From the NCBI RefSeq assembly GCF_016860545.1, contig NZ_BNEB01000002.1, forward strand, positions 434,001 to 498,000: a stretch of 64,000 nucleotides of DNA. Direction: 5' to 3'. Position 1 is the stretch's first letter; each line of letters begins with the position of its first letter. Both the position numbers and the translations under genes were made by a program. Positions 1-7,749 of this stretch are shown here, piece by piece. Below the pieces are notes generated by a model that was not told the origin of the DNA, did not search any database, and was given only the letters and a program-made list of their open reading frames with translations. The DNA is from Streptomyces asoensis. Its GTDB lineage: Bacteria > Actinomycetota > Actinomycetes > Streptomycetales > Streptomycetaceae.

Positions 1-89
1 CGCTCGCACAGGGCGCCGCCGAGAGCGGCCAGCAGGATCGGGGTGAGGGCGCGCAGCGCCGACATGAGCAGATCGGAGTCGAGGAACAT
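1..89 (-). CDS. ABC transporter permease, N-terminal fragment (nucleoside/BMP type)
   Basis: Only the first 29 residues lie in the window; the gene runs off the left edge. The ATG at 89 overlaps the TGA of the upstream permease by one base, so the two are translationally coupled. The peptide begins MFLDSDLLMSALRALTPILL, a hydrophobic start typical of the second permease of BMP-type nucleoside importers (YufQ/NupQ class). The operon order (binding protein, ATPase, permease, permease) supports this. It would form the membrane channel together with the neighbouring permease. The identification rests mainly on context, because so little protein is visible. Confidence 0.8.
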   Translation of the reverse strand, partial: MFLDSDLLMSALRALTPILLAALGGALCE

Positions 90-1132
90 CACACCGCCTC
101 GCTTTCCCGTGAACGGCGCGGCCGGCGGCCGGGCAGACGCAGCCGGGCCGCGAGGAAGACGATCACGATCGCCTGGAGCACCTGGGTCAGTTCGCGCGGC
201 ACCTCGGTGGTGCGCTCCATCGCGAGGCCGCCGACCTGGAGGACGGCGAAGAAGAACGCGGCGATCACGGTGCCCAGCGGAGCCGCGGCGGCGAGCAGGG
301 CCGCGGTCAGACCGGTCCAGGTGTAGCCGGGACCGGTGAGCGAGCCGTCCACGAAGCGGTAGGGGAAGCTCAGCACGCCGATCGCGCCCACCAGCCCGGC
401 CAGTCCGCCGGAGACCGCCATCAGCCGCAGCGTCAGGCCCTGCCGTCCGACACCCGCGTACGCGGCGAACCGGGGGTTGAGACCCGTCATGCGGATCTCG
501 TAGCCCACCGCGGTGCGCCGGTCGGTGAACCAGTACACGGCGGCGGCGACCGCGACCAGGACCAGCCCGAGGGTGACCGTGGAGTCGCCGAACGCGGGCA
601 GCGCCACACCCTCGGGCAGCGCCCGGGTCTGGGGCAGGCTGGAGCCGGGCTCCTTGAGCGGGTAGCGCGCCAGGTAGGAGGCCAGGGACACCGCCGGGTA
701 GCTGAGCAGCAGACTGCTGACCAGCAGCGGAACCCCGAGGTGGTTCTCGCACAGGGCGGCCAGGACGGCGTACCCGGCGCCCGCGGCCAGCCCGGCCAGC
801 AGGGCCAGGACGACGGTGAGGGGGGCCGGGAACGGCGAGTGCAGACCGGTCATCGTCGCCGTGATCCCACCGAGCACCATCTGCCCGTCGCCGCCGAGGT
901 TGATCAGCCCGGCCCGCAGCGGGACCGCCAGCGCGAGCGCCAGCCCGAGCACGCTGGTGCCGGTGGTCAGGGTCGGGCCGATGCCGTCGGCGCCGAGCGC
1001 GCCGGTCACGACGGCCCGGTACGCCGTGACCGGGTCGGCGCCGGTGCCGAGCAGGAACAGCGCGCCGATGACCAGGCCCGCCAGCACGGAGAAGGTGAGG
1101 GGGGAGCGGAGCGCTCCGGATATGCGTGTCAT
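89..1132 (-). CDS. ABC transporter permease, BPD_transp_2 family (nucleoside/BMP type)
   Basis: This 347-residue protein is hydrophobic, with about eight to ten predicted membrane segments and a glycine-rich core, as in the YufP/NupP permeases of BMP-type nucleoside importers. The C-terminus is cationic (residues about 333-343). Its ATG overlaps the stop of the ATPase gene by 4 bases (ATGA), and its stop overlaps the start of the next permease, so the set is one coupled operon. The family imports purine or pyrimidine nucleosides. The exact substrate cannot be read from the sequence, but the place beside methionine-salvage genes points to a nucleoside such as methylthioadenosine (inference). 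Confidence 0.88.
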   Translation of the reverse strand: MTRISGALRSPLTFSVLAGLVIGALFLLGTGADPVTAYRAVVTGALGADGIGPTLTTGTSVLGLALALAVPLRAGLINLGGDGQMVLGGITATMTGLHSPFPAPLTVVLALLAGLAAGAGYAVLAALCENHLGVPLLVSSLLLSYPAVSLASYLARYPLKEPGSSLPQTRALPEGVALPAFGDSTVTLGLVLVAVAAAVYWFTDRRTAVGYEIRMTGLNPRFAAYAGVGRQGLTLRLMAVSGGLAGLVGAIGVLSFPYRFVDGSLTGPGYTWTGLTAALLAAAAPLGTVIAAFFFAVLQVGGLAMERTTEVPRELTQVLQAIVIVFLAARLRLPGRRPRRSRESEAV

Positions 1133-2679
1133 GTCTGTGGGCTCACGTCGGTGTGCTCGTCTGCGGGGGTGGCCTCCACGGGGGCGCCGGCCATCGCCAG
1201 GCCCAGCGTCCGCTCGTCCGCCTCCGCCTTGGCGTACGTCGCCGCGATCCTGCCCTCGTACATGACGAGCACCCGGTCCGCGAGGCCGCGGATCTCGCTC
1301 AGCTCGGCCGAGACGAGGAGGACGGCGTGGCCGGCGTCGCGGTAGGCGATCAGCTGGTCGTGGATGTTCTGGACGGCGCCGATGTCGACGCCCCGGGTCG
1401 GCTGCTCGACGAGCAGCAGGGGTGCCTCGTGGGCGAGTTCGCGGCCGATGAGCAGCTTCTGGAGGTTGCCGCCGGACAGCGCCGAGGCGGGCACCTCGGT
1501 GGTCGCGGTCTTGACGCCGAAGCGCTCGACGAGCCGCCGGGCGTGCGCGCGGACCGCCGCCGGGGGCAGCAGACCGCGGGTCGACAGGGCCGTGCGGTGG
1601 TGGCCCATCGCCAGGTTGTCCGCGACCGAGGCGGCGGGCGCCGTACCGACCGCGTGCCGGTCCTCGGGGACGTAGGCGAGCCCTCGCACGCGCCGCCGGG
1701 CGGCCGAGGCGTGCGTGATGTCGTCGCCCTGGAGGGTGATCCGTCCCGAGGTGACCGGACGCAGTCCGGCCAGCGCCTCGACCAGCTCGCTCTGGCCGTT
1801 GCCGGCCACGCCCGCGACACCGACGATCTCGCCCGCGTGGACGGTCACGTCCACGTCGTGGACGGCGTCGGTGCGCAGACCGGTCACCCGCAGCACGGCC
1901 TCACCGGGGGTCCCCGGCGCGTGGACGCGGTCCAGCTCGACCGCGCGGCCGGTCATCGCGGCGGCGATCTCGTCGGCGGTGGTGGCGGCGGTGACCAGCC
2001 GGGCGACGACCCGGCCGTCCCGCAGGACGGTCACCCGGTCGCTGCCCTCCAGTACCTCGCGCAGCTTGTGGGTGACCAGGACGACCGTACGGCCCTGCTC
2101 GGCCAGCGACTTGAGGACCGCGAACAGGCCGTCCGCCTCCGCCGGGGTGAGGACCGCCGTCGGCTCGTCGAGGATCAGCGTACGGGCGCCCCGGTGCAGC
2201 AGCTTGAGGATCTCCACGCGCTGGCGCAGCCCGACGGGCAGGTCGCCCACCCGGGCGTCCGGGTCGACGAAGAGGCCGTGCTCCTCGGCGAGTTCGCGCA
2301 CCCGGTGCCGGGCCGCGGCCCGGTCCACCAGGCCGAAGCGGCGCGGCTCGGCGGCGTAGACGACGTTCTCCGCGACCGTCAGCGAGCCGAACAGCTTGAA
2401 GCTCTGGTGGACCATGCCCAGCCCGGCGGCCATGGCGTCGGAGGGGCTGCCGAAGCGCACCTCCCGCCCGTCGACGCGGACCGAACCGGCGTCGGCGCGC
2501 TCCATGCCGTACAGGACCGACATCAGCGTGGACTTGCCCGCGCCGTTCTCGCCCATCAGCGCGTGGATCTCACCGCGGCGCACGGTCAGGTCGACGGCGT
2601 CGTTGGCGAGCGTGCCGGGGAACCGCTTGGTGATTCCCCGGAGTTCGACGGCGAGGTCCTCAGGAGGCGGCGGGGTCAT
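1129..2679 (-). CDS. ABC transporter ATP-binding protein with two nucleotide-binding domains
   Basis: At 516 residues this is a double-domain ATPase of the sugar/nucleoside importer class. Domain 1 carries a Walker A (GENGAGKST, residues about 44-52) and a Walker B (ILDEPTAVL, about 168-176). Domain 2 has the usual degenerate Walker A (GVAGNGQSE, about 291-299) and an intact signature (LSGGNLQK). These features match YufO/NupA-like proteins. The start overlaps the end of the BMP lipoprotein gene by 20 bases, and the stop overlaps the next permease start. It would power uptake of the ligand bound by the adjacent lipoprotein. Confidence 0.92.
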   Translation of the reverse strand: MTPPPPEDLAVELRGITKRFPGTLANDAVDLTVRRGEIHALMGENGAGKSTLMSVLYGMERADAGSVRVDGREVRFGSPSDAMAAGLGMVHQSFKLFGSLTVAENVVYAAEPRRFGLVDRAAARHRVRELAEEHGLFVDPDARVGDLPVGLRQRVEILKLLHRGARTLILDEPTAVLTPAEADGLFAVLKSLAEQGRTVVLVTHKLREVLEGSDRVTVLRDGRVVARLVTAATTADEIAAAMTGRAVELDRVHAPGTPGEAVLRVTGLRTDAVHDVDVTVHAGEIVGVAGVAGNGQSELVEALAGLRPVTSGRITLQGDDITHASAARRRVRGLAYVPEDRHAVGTAPAASVADNLAMGHHRTALSTRGLLPPAAVRAHARRLVERFGVKTATTEVPASALSGGNLQKLLIGRELAHEAPLLLVEQPTRGVDIGAVQNIHDQLIAYRDAGHAVLLVSAELSEIRGLADRVLVMYEGRIAATYAKAEADERTLGLAMAGAPVEATPADEHTDVSPQT

Positions 2680-3715
2680 CGACCTTCAGCTCTCCGGAGA
2701 CGATCTGGTCGCGCAGTGCCTCGACCTTCGTCAGGACGTCCTTGTGGTCGGCGATCACGCACTTCGACGAGTCCACGCCGTCCTCGAGGCCGGTCAGGCT
2801 GATGCCGCCCTCCTTGAGGCCGTACGAGACGGTCGTGCCGGTCGTGCCGCCGAGGACCGTCCCGAGGCCCTTCTCGACGGCGACGTCCGTGCGCTTGATC
2901 ACGTTGTCGACGACCGTGCCGGGCGCCGAGGGGCACTGGTTGACGTCGACGCCGTACGCGAACGCGCCCTTGGCCTTGGCCGCCTCGAAGACGCCGTAGT
3001 TGCCCGCCGCCGCGGCCGCCATGATCTGGTCGTAGCCCTTGGCGAGCAGAGTGTTCGCCTGCTCCTTGGCGCGCGCCGAGTCGTCGAACGGCGACTGGCC
3101 GCCGACGAACCGGGTGGACGCCTCGGTCTTCGCGGCGGCCTTCTTCGCGCCGGCCGCGAACGGGTCGCTGTAGCGGCGGAACTGGGGCGTGTCGAGCACG
3201 TCGACCGCGCCGACCTTGCCGGACTTGCTGAGCAGGCCCGCCTCGGCGCCCGCGAGGTAGACGCCCTCGTGCTCGCGGAAGACCGCGCAGCTGACGTTCT
3301 TGAAGGTCTTCGCGGTGCACGCGTCGATGATCAGGAACTGCTGGCCGGGGTTCTTCGCGGCCTGCTGGGCGACGATGTCGGCGAACTCGAAGCCGACGAG
3401 GACGATGACGTCCGGCTTGGCGTCCACCGCGGCCTGCACGTTCTGCTGCTGGGAGGCGGTGTCGGTGGACTGGTAGACCTTCTGGGTCCCGTCGTGCTGC
3501 TTCGCCGCGTTCTCGACGCCGGTCACCGCGAGCTTGAGGAACTCGTTCTGGCCGACGGCGTCGGGGGTGACGAGGGTGAAGGACGTGCCGCTGCCGCCGC
3601 TCGCGCCCGCAGCGGAGTCGTCCTTCTTCGCGGCGGCGTTGCAGGCGGTGGCGAGGAGCACGGTGCCGGTCGCGAGCGCGGCGAACTGCACGGAGCGGCG
3701 GTGTCTGCGGGGCAT
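2660..3715 (-). CDS. BMP-family substrate-binding lipoprotein (nucleoside importer)
   Basis: The predicted lipoprotein has 351 residues with a twin-basic N-terminus (MPRRHRRS) and a lipobox ending at Cys25 (LATAC). The mature part is a periplasmic-binding fold of the basic membrane protein (PnrA/BmpA) family, whose members bind purine nucleosides. I chose the ATG at 3715 because the signal peptide starts there and a GGAAGG ribosome site sits 8 bases upstream; an in-frame ATG at 3748 would add 11 residues. It is first in a four-gene importer operon and is preceded by a short Cys-containing leader ORF. The ligand is inferred to be a nucleoside, possibly methylthioadenosine. Confidence 0.88.
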   Translation of the reverse strand: MPRRHRRSVQFAALATGTVLLATACNAAAKKDDSAAGASGGSGTSFTLVTPDAVGQNEFLKLAVTGVENAAKQHDGTQKVYQSTDTASQQQNVQAAVDAKPDVIVLVGFEFADIVAQQAAKNPGQQFLIIDACTAKTFKNVSCAVFREHEGVYLAGAEAGLLSKSGKVGAVDVLDTPQFRRYSDPFAAGAKKAAAKTEASTRFVGGQSPFDDSARAKEQANTLLAKGYDQIMAAAAAGNYGVFEAAKAKGAFAYGVDVNQCPSAPGTVVDNVIKRTDVAVEKGLGTVLGGTTGTTVSYGLKEGGISLTGLEDGVDSSKCVIADHKDVLTKVEALRDQIVSGELKVDDPAAS

Positions 3716-3838
3716 CGGGGAACCTTCCGGGTATGCCGGGAGACGCATCGGGAGGCTGCGGTGCGCGGGTCACGGCGGGGTGAGGTGAGCGACGGTGCTC
3801 GGAGCGGCGGAACCGCGGGGGAGGGGCGAGGAAGCGGA

Positions 3839-3907
3839 CTAGCCGCGACAGCCGTCGCCGGCGCAGCGGCCGAAGTCGAGGAAGCGGCGCCGGGTGAGCA
3901 GCGGCAT
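3839..3907 (-). CDS. Leader peptide, 22 aa, upstream of the BMP importer
   Basis: This short ORF encodes MPLLTRRRFLDFGRCAGDGC followed by RG and a TAG stop. It has a near-perfect Shine-Dalgarno (AGGAGG complement at 3913-3918) 5 bases before its ATG, so it is very likely translated. The layout (RRR, a hydrophobic-Asp segment, then Cys residues and a terminal CR) fits the putative leader peptides that precede sulfur-metabolism genes in actinomycetes. Cys15 and Cys20 are candidate stalling codons. The 123 bases between its stop and the lipoprotein start are C-rich in the RNA (about 50% C, 23% G by my count), as expected for a Rho-type attenuator. Function is inferred from pattern and position. 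Confidence 0.72.
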   Translation of the reverse strand: MPLLTRRRFLDFGRCAGDGCRG

Positions 3908-4094
3908 GCTTTCCTCCTTCGTCTCGTTCTGCGGGATGCTGGTATCGCCCAGCGGATGCAGGTGCTGGACTGTAACACTCGTTTCCGGACATCCGCCGAG
4001 CCGTCTCGAACTGTGGTTCACCTACGGCCGTTCGGGGGTTCTCCGAGGTCATGTACGGTGTCGAACATCATCGGAACATCAGGAGTGTCCCGTT
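3908..4094. promoter_or_regulatory. mtnA: Divergent promoter region, BMP importer / mtnA
   Basis: This 187-bp interval must hold the promoters for the minus-strand importer leader and for mtnA. The mtnA ribosome site AGGAG lies at 4081-4085. A TAnnnT-like element (TACAGT on the minus strand, near 3972-3977) could be a -10 for the importer, but no convincing -35 accompanies it. No SAM-type riboswitch core was recognised. Confidence 0.4.
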
Positions 4095-5126
4095 ATGTCC
4101 CAGGAACTGCGTGCCGTCGAGTGGACCGGAACCGGCCTCGCGCTGATCGACCAGACCGCTCTCCCGCACCGCACCGTGAGCGTCGAAGTCCACGATGTGG
4201 ACACCCTGGTGGACGCGATACGACGGCTCGTGGTGCGCGGCGCCCCGGCGATCGGCGCGGCCGGCGCCTACGGTGTGGCGATCGCCCTGCTCCAGGGCGC
4301 GCGTGAGGGCTGGACGCCGGCCGGGACGCGCGAGGCCGTCGCCCGCGTCCGCGAGGCCCGGCCGACCGCCGTGAACCTCATGGTGTGCGTGGACCGCGTC
4401 ATGACCCGTTTCGACGAGGGGCTCGACGCCGTTCTCGCGGAGGCCGCCGCTGTCCAGCGCGAGGACGTCGAGGCGAACCGCGCGATGGGCGCGTCCGGCG
4501 CCGACTGGCTGCTGAAGCGGGTCGGCGCGGACCGCCCGCTGCGGATCCTCACGCACTGCAACACCGGCGCGCTGGCGACCGCCGGGTGGGGCACCGCGCT
4601 CGGCGTCGTACGGGAACTCCACGCGCGCGGACGCCTCGAGGTCGTCTACGCCGACGAGACCCGCCCGCTCCTCCAGGGCTCCCGGCTGACCGCCTGGGAA
4701 CTGCTCCAGGAGGGCATCGAGCACTTCGTCCAGGCCGACGGCGCCGCCGCCGGCACCATCCTGCGCGGCGAGGTCGACGCGGCGGTCGTGGGCGCCGACC
4801 GGATCGCCGCCAACGGGGACACCGCCAACAAGGTCGGCACCGTGGGCATCGCCCTCGCCTGCGCCTACGCGGGCATCCCGTTCCTGGTGGCGGCGCCCAC
4901 CACCACGGTCGATCTCGCCACCCCGGACGGCAGCGCCATCCACATCGAACTGCGCGGCGAGGACGAGATCCTGGAGTGGGCCGGGACCCGTACGGCGCCC
5001 GCCGCGTCCCGCGGCCACAACCCGGCCTTCGACGTCACGCCGGGCAGCCTGGTGACGGGCCTGGTGACCGAGCGGGGCGTCCTGGAGGTCTCCGCGGGCG
5101 AACTGCCCGCGGACCACCTCCGCTGA
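4095..5126 (+). CDS. mtnA: S-methyl-5-thioribose-1-phosphate isomerase MtnA
   Basis: MtnA converts the ring form of 5-methylthioribose-1-phosphate to the open-chain 5-methylthioribulose-1-phosphate in methionine salvage. The 343 residues match the family length. Visible motifs are RGAPAIG (49-55), THCNTGAL with the catalytic Cys155, and VVGADRIAANGD with the catalytic Asp235. These two residues correspond to the Cys/Asp pair known from Bacillus MtnA. The ATG at 4095 has an AGGAG site 9 bases upstream; an open frame extends further 5' but lacks family similarity. The gene stands alone on the plus strand, convergent with mtnDCB, and ends in a strong bidirectional terminator. Confidence 0.96.
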   Translation: MSQELRAVEWTGTGLALIDQTALPHRTVSVEVHDVDTLVDAIRRLVVRGAPAIGAAGAYGVAIALLQGAREGWTPAGTREAVARVREARPTAVNLMVCVDRVMTRFDEGLDAVLAEAAAVQREDVEANRAMGASGADWLLKRVGADRPLRILTHCNTGALATAGWGTALGVVRELHARGRLEVVYADETRPLLQGSRLTAWELLQEGIEHFVQADGAAAGTILRGEVDAAVVGADRIAANGDTANKVGTVGIALACAYAGIPFLVAAPTTTVDLATPDGSAIHIELRGEDEILEWAGTRTAPAASRGHNPAFDVTPGSLVTGLVTERGVLEVSAGELPADHLR

Positions 5127-5150
5127 GCGTCCTGCGGAGCGCGTCCGGCG

Positions 5151-5198
5151 GACACGGGTGAGGGCCACGGCCGAACGACCGTGGCCCTCACCCGTGTC
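5151..5198. terminator. Bidirectional terminator between mtnA and mtnB
   Basis: A perfect 20-bp stem (5151-5170 with 5179-5198) closes an 8-base loop. It lies exactly between the convergent stops of mtnA and mtnB, so it can serve both transcripts. Confidence 0.9.
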
Positions 5199-5207
5199 CC
5201 GTGCGGA

Positions 5208-5816
5208 TCAGCGTCGCGTCAGCTCCAACTCCAGCAGCCACTCGACGACTTCGGTGTGGTGACGGGCCTGGCGCGGGGTGTCGCCCCACACGTACAGACC
5301 GTGCCCCGCCACGACCACCGCCGGCATCCGGGGCTCGCGGGCCGCCTCGAGACGGTCGCCGAGGACCTTCATGTCCTGGCTGTTGGCGATGACCGGCAGT
5401 GTCACCTCGACGTCGTGCGCGGGCTGGCCGACCCCCTTGAGCATCTCCAGGTCCTTGAAGACGATCCCGCCCGGATGCCGGTGACCCAGCGCCACCGAGG
5501 CCACGGTGTGGACGTGCACGACCGCACCCGCCCCGGTCAGCGCGGCCACGCGCGCGTGCAGCTCCGCCTCTGCGGACGGCCTGCCACCGTCCACGGCGGC
5601 GCCGTTGCCGTCGACCAGCACCACGTCGGCGGGCGTCAGTTCGCCCTTGTCGTGGCCGCTCGCGGTGACCGCGAGCCGCAGCGGATCGCGGCCGAGTACC
5701 ACCGACAGGTTGCCGGAGGTGCCGCGCATCCAGCCGAAGGAGGCGAAGCGGGCGGACTCGGCGGCGAGCACCGCCCCCGCCTCCTCCAGGTCGAGCGCGG
5801 TCAGGTCGGCGGTCAT
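5208..5816 (-). CDS. mtnB: Methylthioribulose-1-phosphate dehydratase MtnB
   Basis: MtnB is a zinc enzyme of the class II aldolase/adducin fold that removes water from 5-methylthioribulose-1-phosphate. The 202-residue protein shows the family landmarks: GTSGNLS near residue 32, the zinc-ligand segment VHVHTVAS, and AGHGLYVWG near the C-terminus. The ATG at 5816 overlaps the TGA of mtnC by 4 bases (ATGA), which fixes the start; a longer open frame upstream lies within mtnC and is not real. It is the last gene of the mtnD-mtnC-mtnB operon and its product feeds MtnC. Confidence 0.95.
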   Translation of the reverse strand: MTADLTALDLEEAGAVLAAESARFASFGWMRGTSGNLSVVLGRDPLRLAVTASGHDKGELTPADVVLVDGNGAAVDGGRPSAEAELHARVAALTGAGAVVHVHTVASVALGHRHPGGIVFKDLEMLKGVGQPAHDVEVTLPVIANSQDMKVLGDRLEAAREPRMPAVVVAGHGLYVWGDTPRQARHHTEVVEWLLELELTRR

Positions 5817-6550
5817 GAAGTGCTCCTGCTGTTGTTCACGGTGATCTCGTCGAACGTCCCCGCCTGCGCGTGGTCGCCGACCCCCTGCTCGAAATACGGC
5901 TCCCCGGGCCGCCGGACGCCGACCGCGTGCCACCCGGCCGCACGGGCCGCGTCCAGCTCGCCGGGCCGGTCGGAGAGGAAGAGCAGCCGCCCGGCCGGCA
6001 CCCCGGTCGAACCGGCGATACGGCGGTACGACCGCGCGTCCTGCTTGGGACCGGCGTTCTCGGTGTCGTACAGACCGGACAGCAGCGGGGTGAGGTCGCC
6101 CGCCGGGCTGTTGGCGAACCACGCCCGCTGGGCGGACACCGAGCCGGACGAGTACACGTACAGCCGCAGCCCCGCCGCGTGCCAGGCGCGCAGCCGCGGC
6201 ACGACGTCGTCGTAGAAGTGCGAGACGAGGTCGCCGCGCGCGAAGCCCTCGGACCAGACGACGCCCTGGAGGCTCTTCAGCGGGGTCGCCTTGCGGTCCT
6301 CGTCGAGCCAGGCGTTCAGCGTCTTCTCGATCCGGGCCGCGTCGGCGTCCGGCTCGCCCGTCAGCTCCCGTACCTGGGCCATCGCCCGTGCCACCACCGG
6401 CTCCCCGGCCCGCTCGGTGAGCAGTTCGGCGAACCGGGCGCGCGAGTACGGGTAGAGCACGTCCACCACGAAGCCCGTGGCGCTCGTGGTTCCCTCGATG
6501 TCCAGCACCACGGCGTCCACGTCGTGGGCCGGGGCGGCCGGCACGCTCAC
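5813..6550 (-). CDS. mtnC: Enolase-phosphatase MtnC (2,3-diketo-5-methylthio-1-phosphopentane)
   Basis: This bifunctional HAD-superfamily enzyme enolises and then dephosphorylates the diketo intermediate to give acireductone. The 245 residues include the modified HAD motif I LDIEGTT (Asp17, Glu19) characteristic of MtnC, followed by a long cap. Motif II lies in YVYSSGSV and motif IV in [13 protein letters not shown]. The GTG start at 6550 overlaps the mtnD stop by 4 bases (GTGA), and a longer upstream frame has no similarity to the family. The tight overlaps on both sides indicate translational coupling within the operon. Confidence 0.94.
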   Translation of the reverse strand: MSVPAAPAHDVDAVVLDIEGTTSATGFVVDVLYPYSRARFAELLTERAGEPVVARAMAQVRELTGEPDADAARIEKTLNAWLDEDRKATPLKSLQGVVWSEGFARGDLVSHFYDDVVPRLRAWHAAGLRLYVYSSGSVSAQRAWFANSPAGDLTPLLSGLYDTENAGPKQDARSYRRIAGSTGVPAGRLLFLSDRPGELDAARAAGWHAVGVRRPGEPYFEQGVGDHAQAGTFDEITVNNSRSTS

Positions 6551-7146
6551 GCGGCGTCCCGGTCGGCCCGGTGGCCGGCCGCGATCGTGTCGTAGTCCGG
6601 GAACCGGCCGGCGATGGCGGAACCGGTGAAGCTGCCGATCCAGCCGTCCTCCTCGTGGAAGAACCGGATGGCCGTGAACGACGGGCTGGTGCCCATGTCG
6701 AACCAGTGCGTGGTGCCGCGCGGCACGCCCAGCAGGTCGCCCTTCTCGCACAGGACCGCGTGCACCTCGCCGTTCACGTGCAGGTAGAAGATGCCGGAGC
6801 CGGAGACGAAGAAGCGGACCTCGTCGTCATCGTCGTGGGTGTGCTCCTGGAGGAACTTCTCGCGGGCCGCCTTCGCCTTCGCCGGGAACTCCGGGTCGTC
6901 GCTGGGATGCAGCCCGAGGACGTCGACGGTGGTGAAGCCCTCCTGCGCGTTCAGCTTCTCGATCTCCGGGCCGTACGCGGCGAACACCGTGTCGCTGTCG
7001 GCGTCGAACGGCACGTCGGCGCGGACCGGCCACTGCTCGTAGCGCACGCCCAGCGGCGCGAGGGCCTCGGCGATCTCGGCGGGGTCGGCGGTACGGCGGA
7101 CCAGGTTCTCCGGGCCGGACTCGGACCAGGTCGTCAGCAGCGTCAT
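6547..7146 (-). CDS. mtnD: Acireductone dioxygenase MtnD
   Basis: MtnD is a cupin metalloenzyme that oxidises acireductone. The Fe form yields the keto acid precursor of methionine, whereas the Ni form is an off-pathway shunt. The protein has 199 residues. The metal motif is visible as His102, His104, Glu109 ([13 protein letters not shown]) and a later His in GTTHWFD. The run of four Asp puts four residues between the second His and the Glu; cupins allow three or four. This is the first gene of mtnDCB and it is preceded by a Cys-containing leader ORF. Confidence 0.96.
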   Translation of the reverse strand: MTLLTTWSESGPENLVRRTADPAEIAEALAPLGVRYEQWPVRADVPFDADSDTVFAAYGPEIEKLNAQEGFTTVDVLGLHPSDDPEFPAKAKAAREKFLQEHTHDDDDEVRFFVSGSGIFYLHVNGEVHAVLCEKGDLLGVPRGTTHWFDMGTSPSFTAIRFFHEEDGWIGSFTGSAIAGRFPDYDTIAAGHRADRDAA

Positions 7147-7239
7147 GGAAGCAACTCCAGGATTCTGTAAGGGATGTCCGGATGCCGAGACGGCACGGAC
7201 GCAAGGAGCGGGGGAGAGGCAGGCGGCGGGGGCGGTCGC

Positions 7240-7314
7240 TCAGCCGCGACACAGCGCGCCGGGACAGCGCCGCATGCGGGGCATGCGCAGCGCGTTCGCG
7301 TGCCGTGTCGTCAT
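7240..7314 (-). CDS. Leader peptide, 24 aa, upstream of mtnDCB
   Basis: A short ORF encodes MTTRHANALRMPRMRRCPGA followed by LCRG and TGA, with a weak GAGG site about 6 bases upstream. It ends in CRG, exactly like the leader in front of the BMP importer, and the 10 bases around the end (AGCCGCGACA on the plus strand) are identical at 3841-3850 and 7242-7251. Cys17 and Cys22 are candidate sensing codons. The 93 bases between this stop and mtnD are C-rich and G-poor in the RNA (about 46% C, 23% G by my count). Translation is inferred from the shared pattern. Confidence 0.65.
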   Translation of the reverse strand: MTTRHANALRMPRMRRCPGALCRG

Positions 7315-7404
7315 CGGGGCCTCACGGTGCCGGGTCGGGTGCCGGTCCCGTGATGGTAACTCCCGGCGGTGCGTCCACCCCCTGTGACGTAATCGTTGTC
7401 TCGC

Positions 7405-7459
7405 ATCATGAGATCCGGAGTCCATCCCTTTGACGGGTGGCGGAAAGCGTTCTCATGAT
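7405..7459. promoter_or_regulatory. Promoter and 9-bp inverted repeat upstream of the MTR importer leader
   Basis: TTGACG (7430-7435) and CATGAT (7454-7459) are spaced 18 bp and would place a start site close to the leader ATG at 7466. A perfect inverted repeat, ATCATGAGA (7405-7413) and TCTCATGAT (7451-7459), flanks the -35, and its right arm covers the -10. That suggests a regulator binding both arms, or symmetric promoter use by the divergent genes. Confidence 0.5.
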
Positions 7460-7465
7460 CTGCGT

Positions 7466-7537
7466 ATGAAGACGCTGCTGCTCGTACGGCGGCTGTACGT
7501 GGACTTGCTCCGGTCGACCACAGCCAGCTGTCGCTGA
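7466..7537 (+). CDS. Leader peptide, 23 aa, upstream of the MTR importer-mtnK operon
   Basis: The ORF reads MKTLLLVRRLYVDLLRSTTA followed by SCR and TGA. It matches the actinomycete sulfur-gene leader pattern (RR-x-x-VDL-x-R ... CR stop) better than the other two leaders in this window. Cys22 is the penultimate residue. No good Shine-Dalgarno is seen, but the ATG lies about 7 bases after a -10-like element, so the mRNA may be leaderless. The 212 bases from its stop to the importer start are unusually C-rich (97 C and 46 G in 7561-7740 by my count). Confidence 0.72.
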   Translation: MKTLLLVRRLYVDLLRSTTASCR

Positions 7538-7749
7538 CCCCTCCCGGAGCTCCGACGCGCCCCCGCTTCCCGGGCGCCCCCGCCGCACAAGCGGTTTCGC
7601 CTCCGTCCTGCGCTCCGGGCCCGGCATCCCCCGCTTCACCCCACTCCCTCAGCGCGGCACCCTCCGCCCGGCATTCCCTTGCCCGGCGGCGCCCGCCGCG
7701 CGTCCCCGTCGCGCCGCACCTCGGTAGCACCCCGCACCTGGAGCCCCTC

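Noticed and set aside
3908..4094. SAM riboswitch controlling mtnA or the BMP importer
   Set aside because: No SAM-I, SAM-II or SAM-IV core could be recognised; the leader peptide explains the 5' region better.
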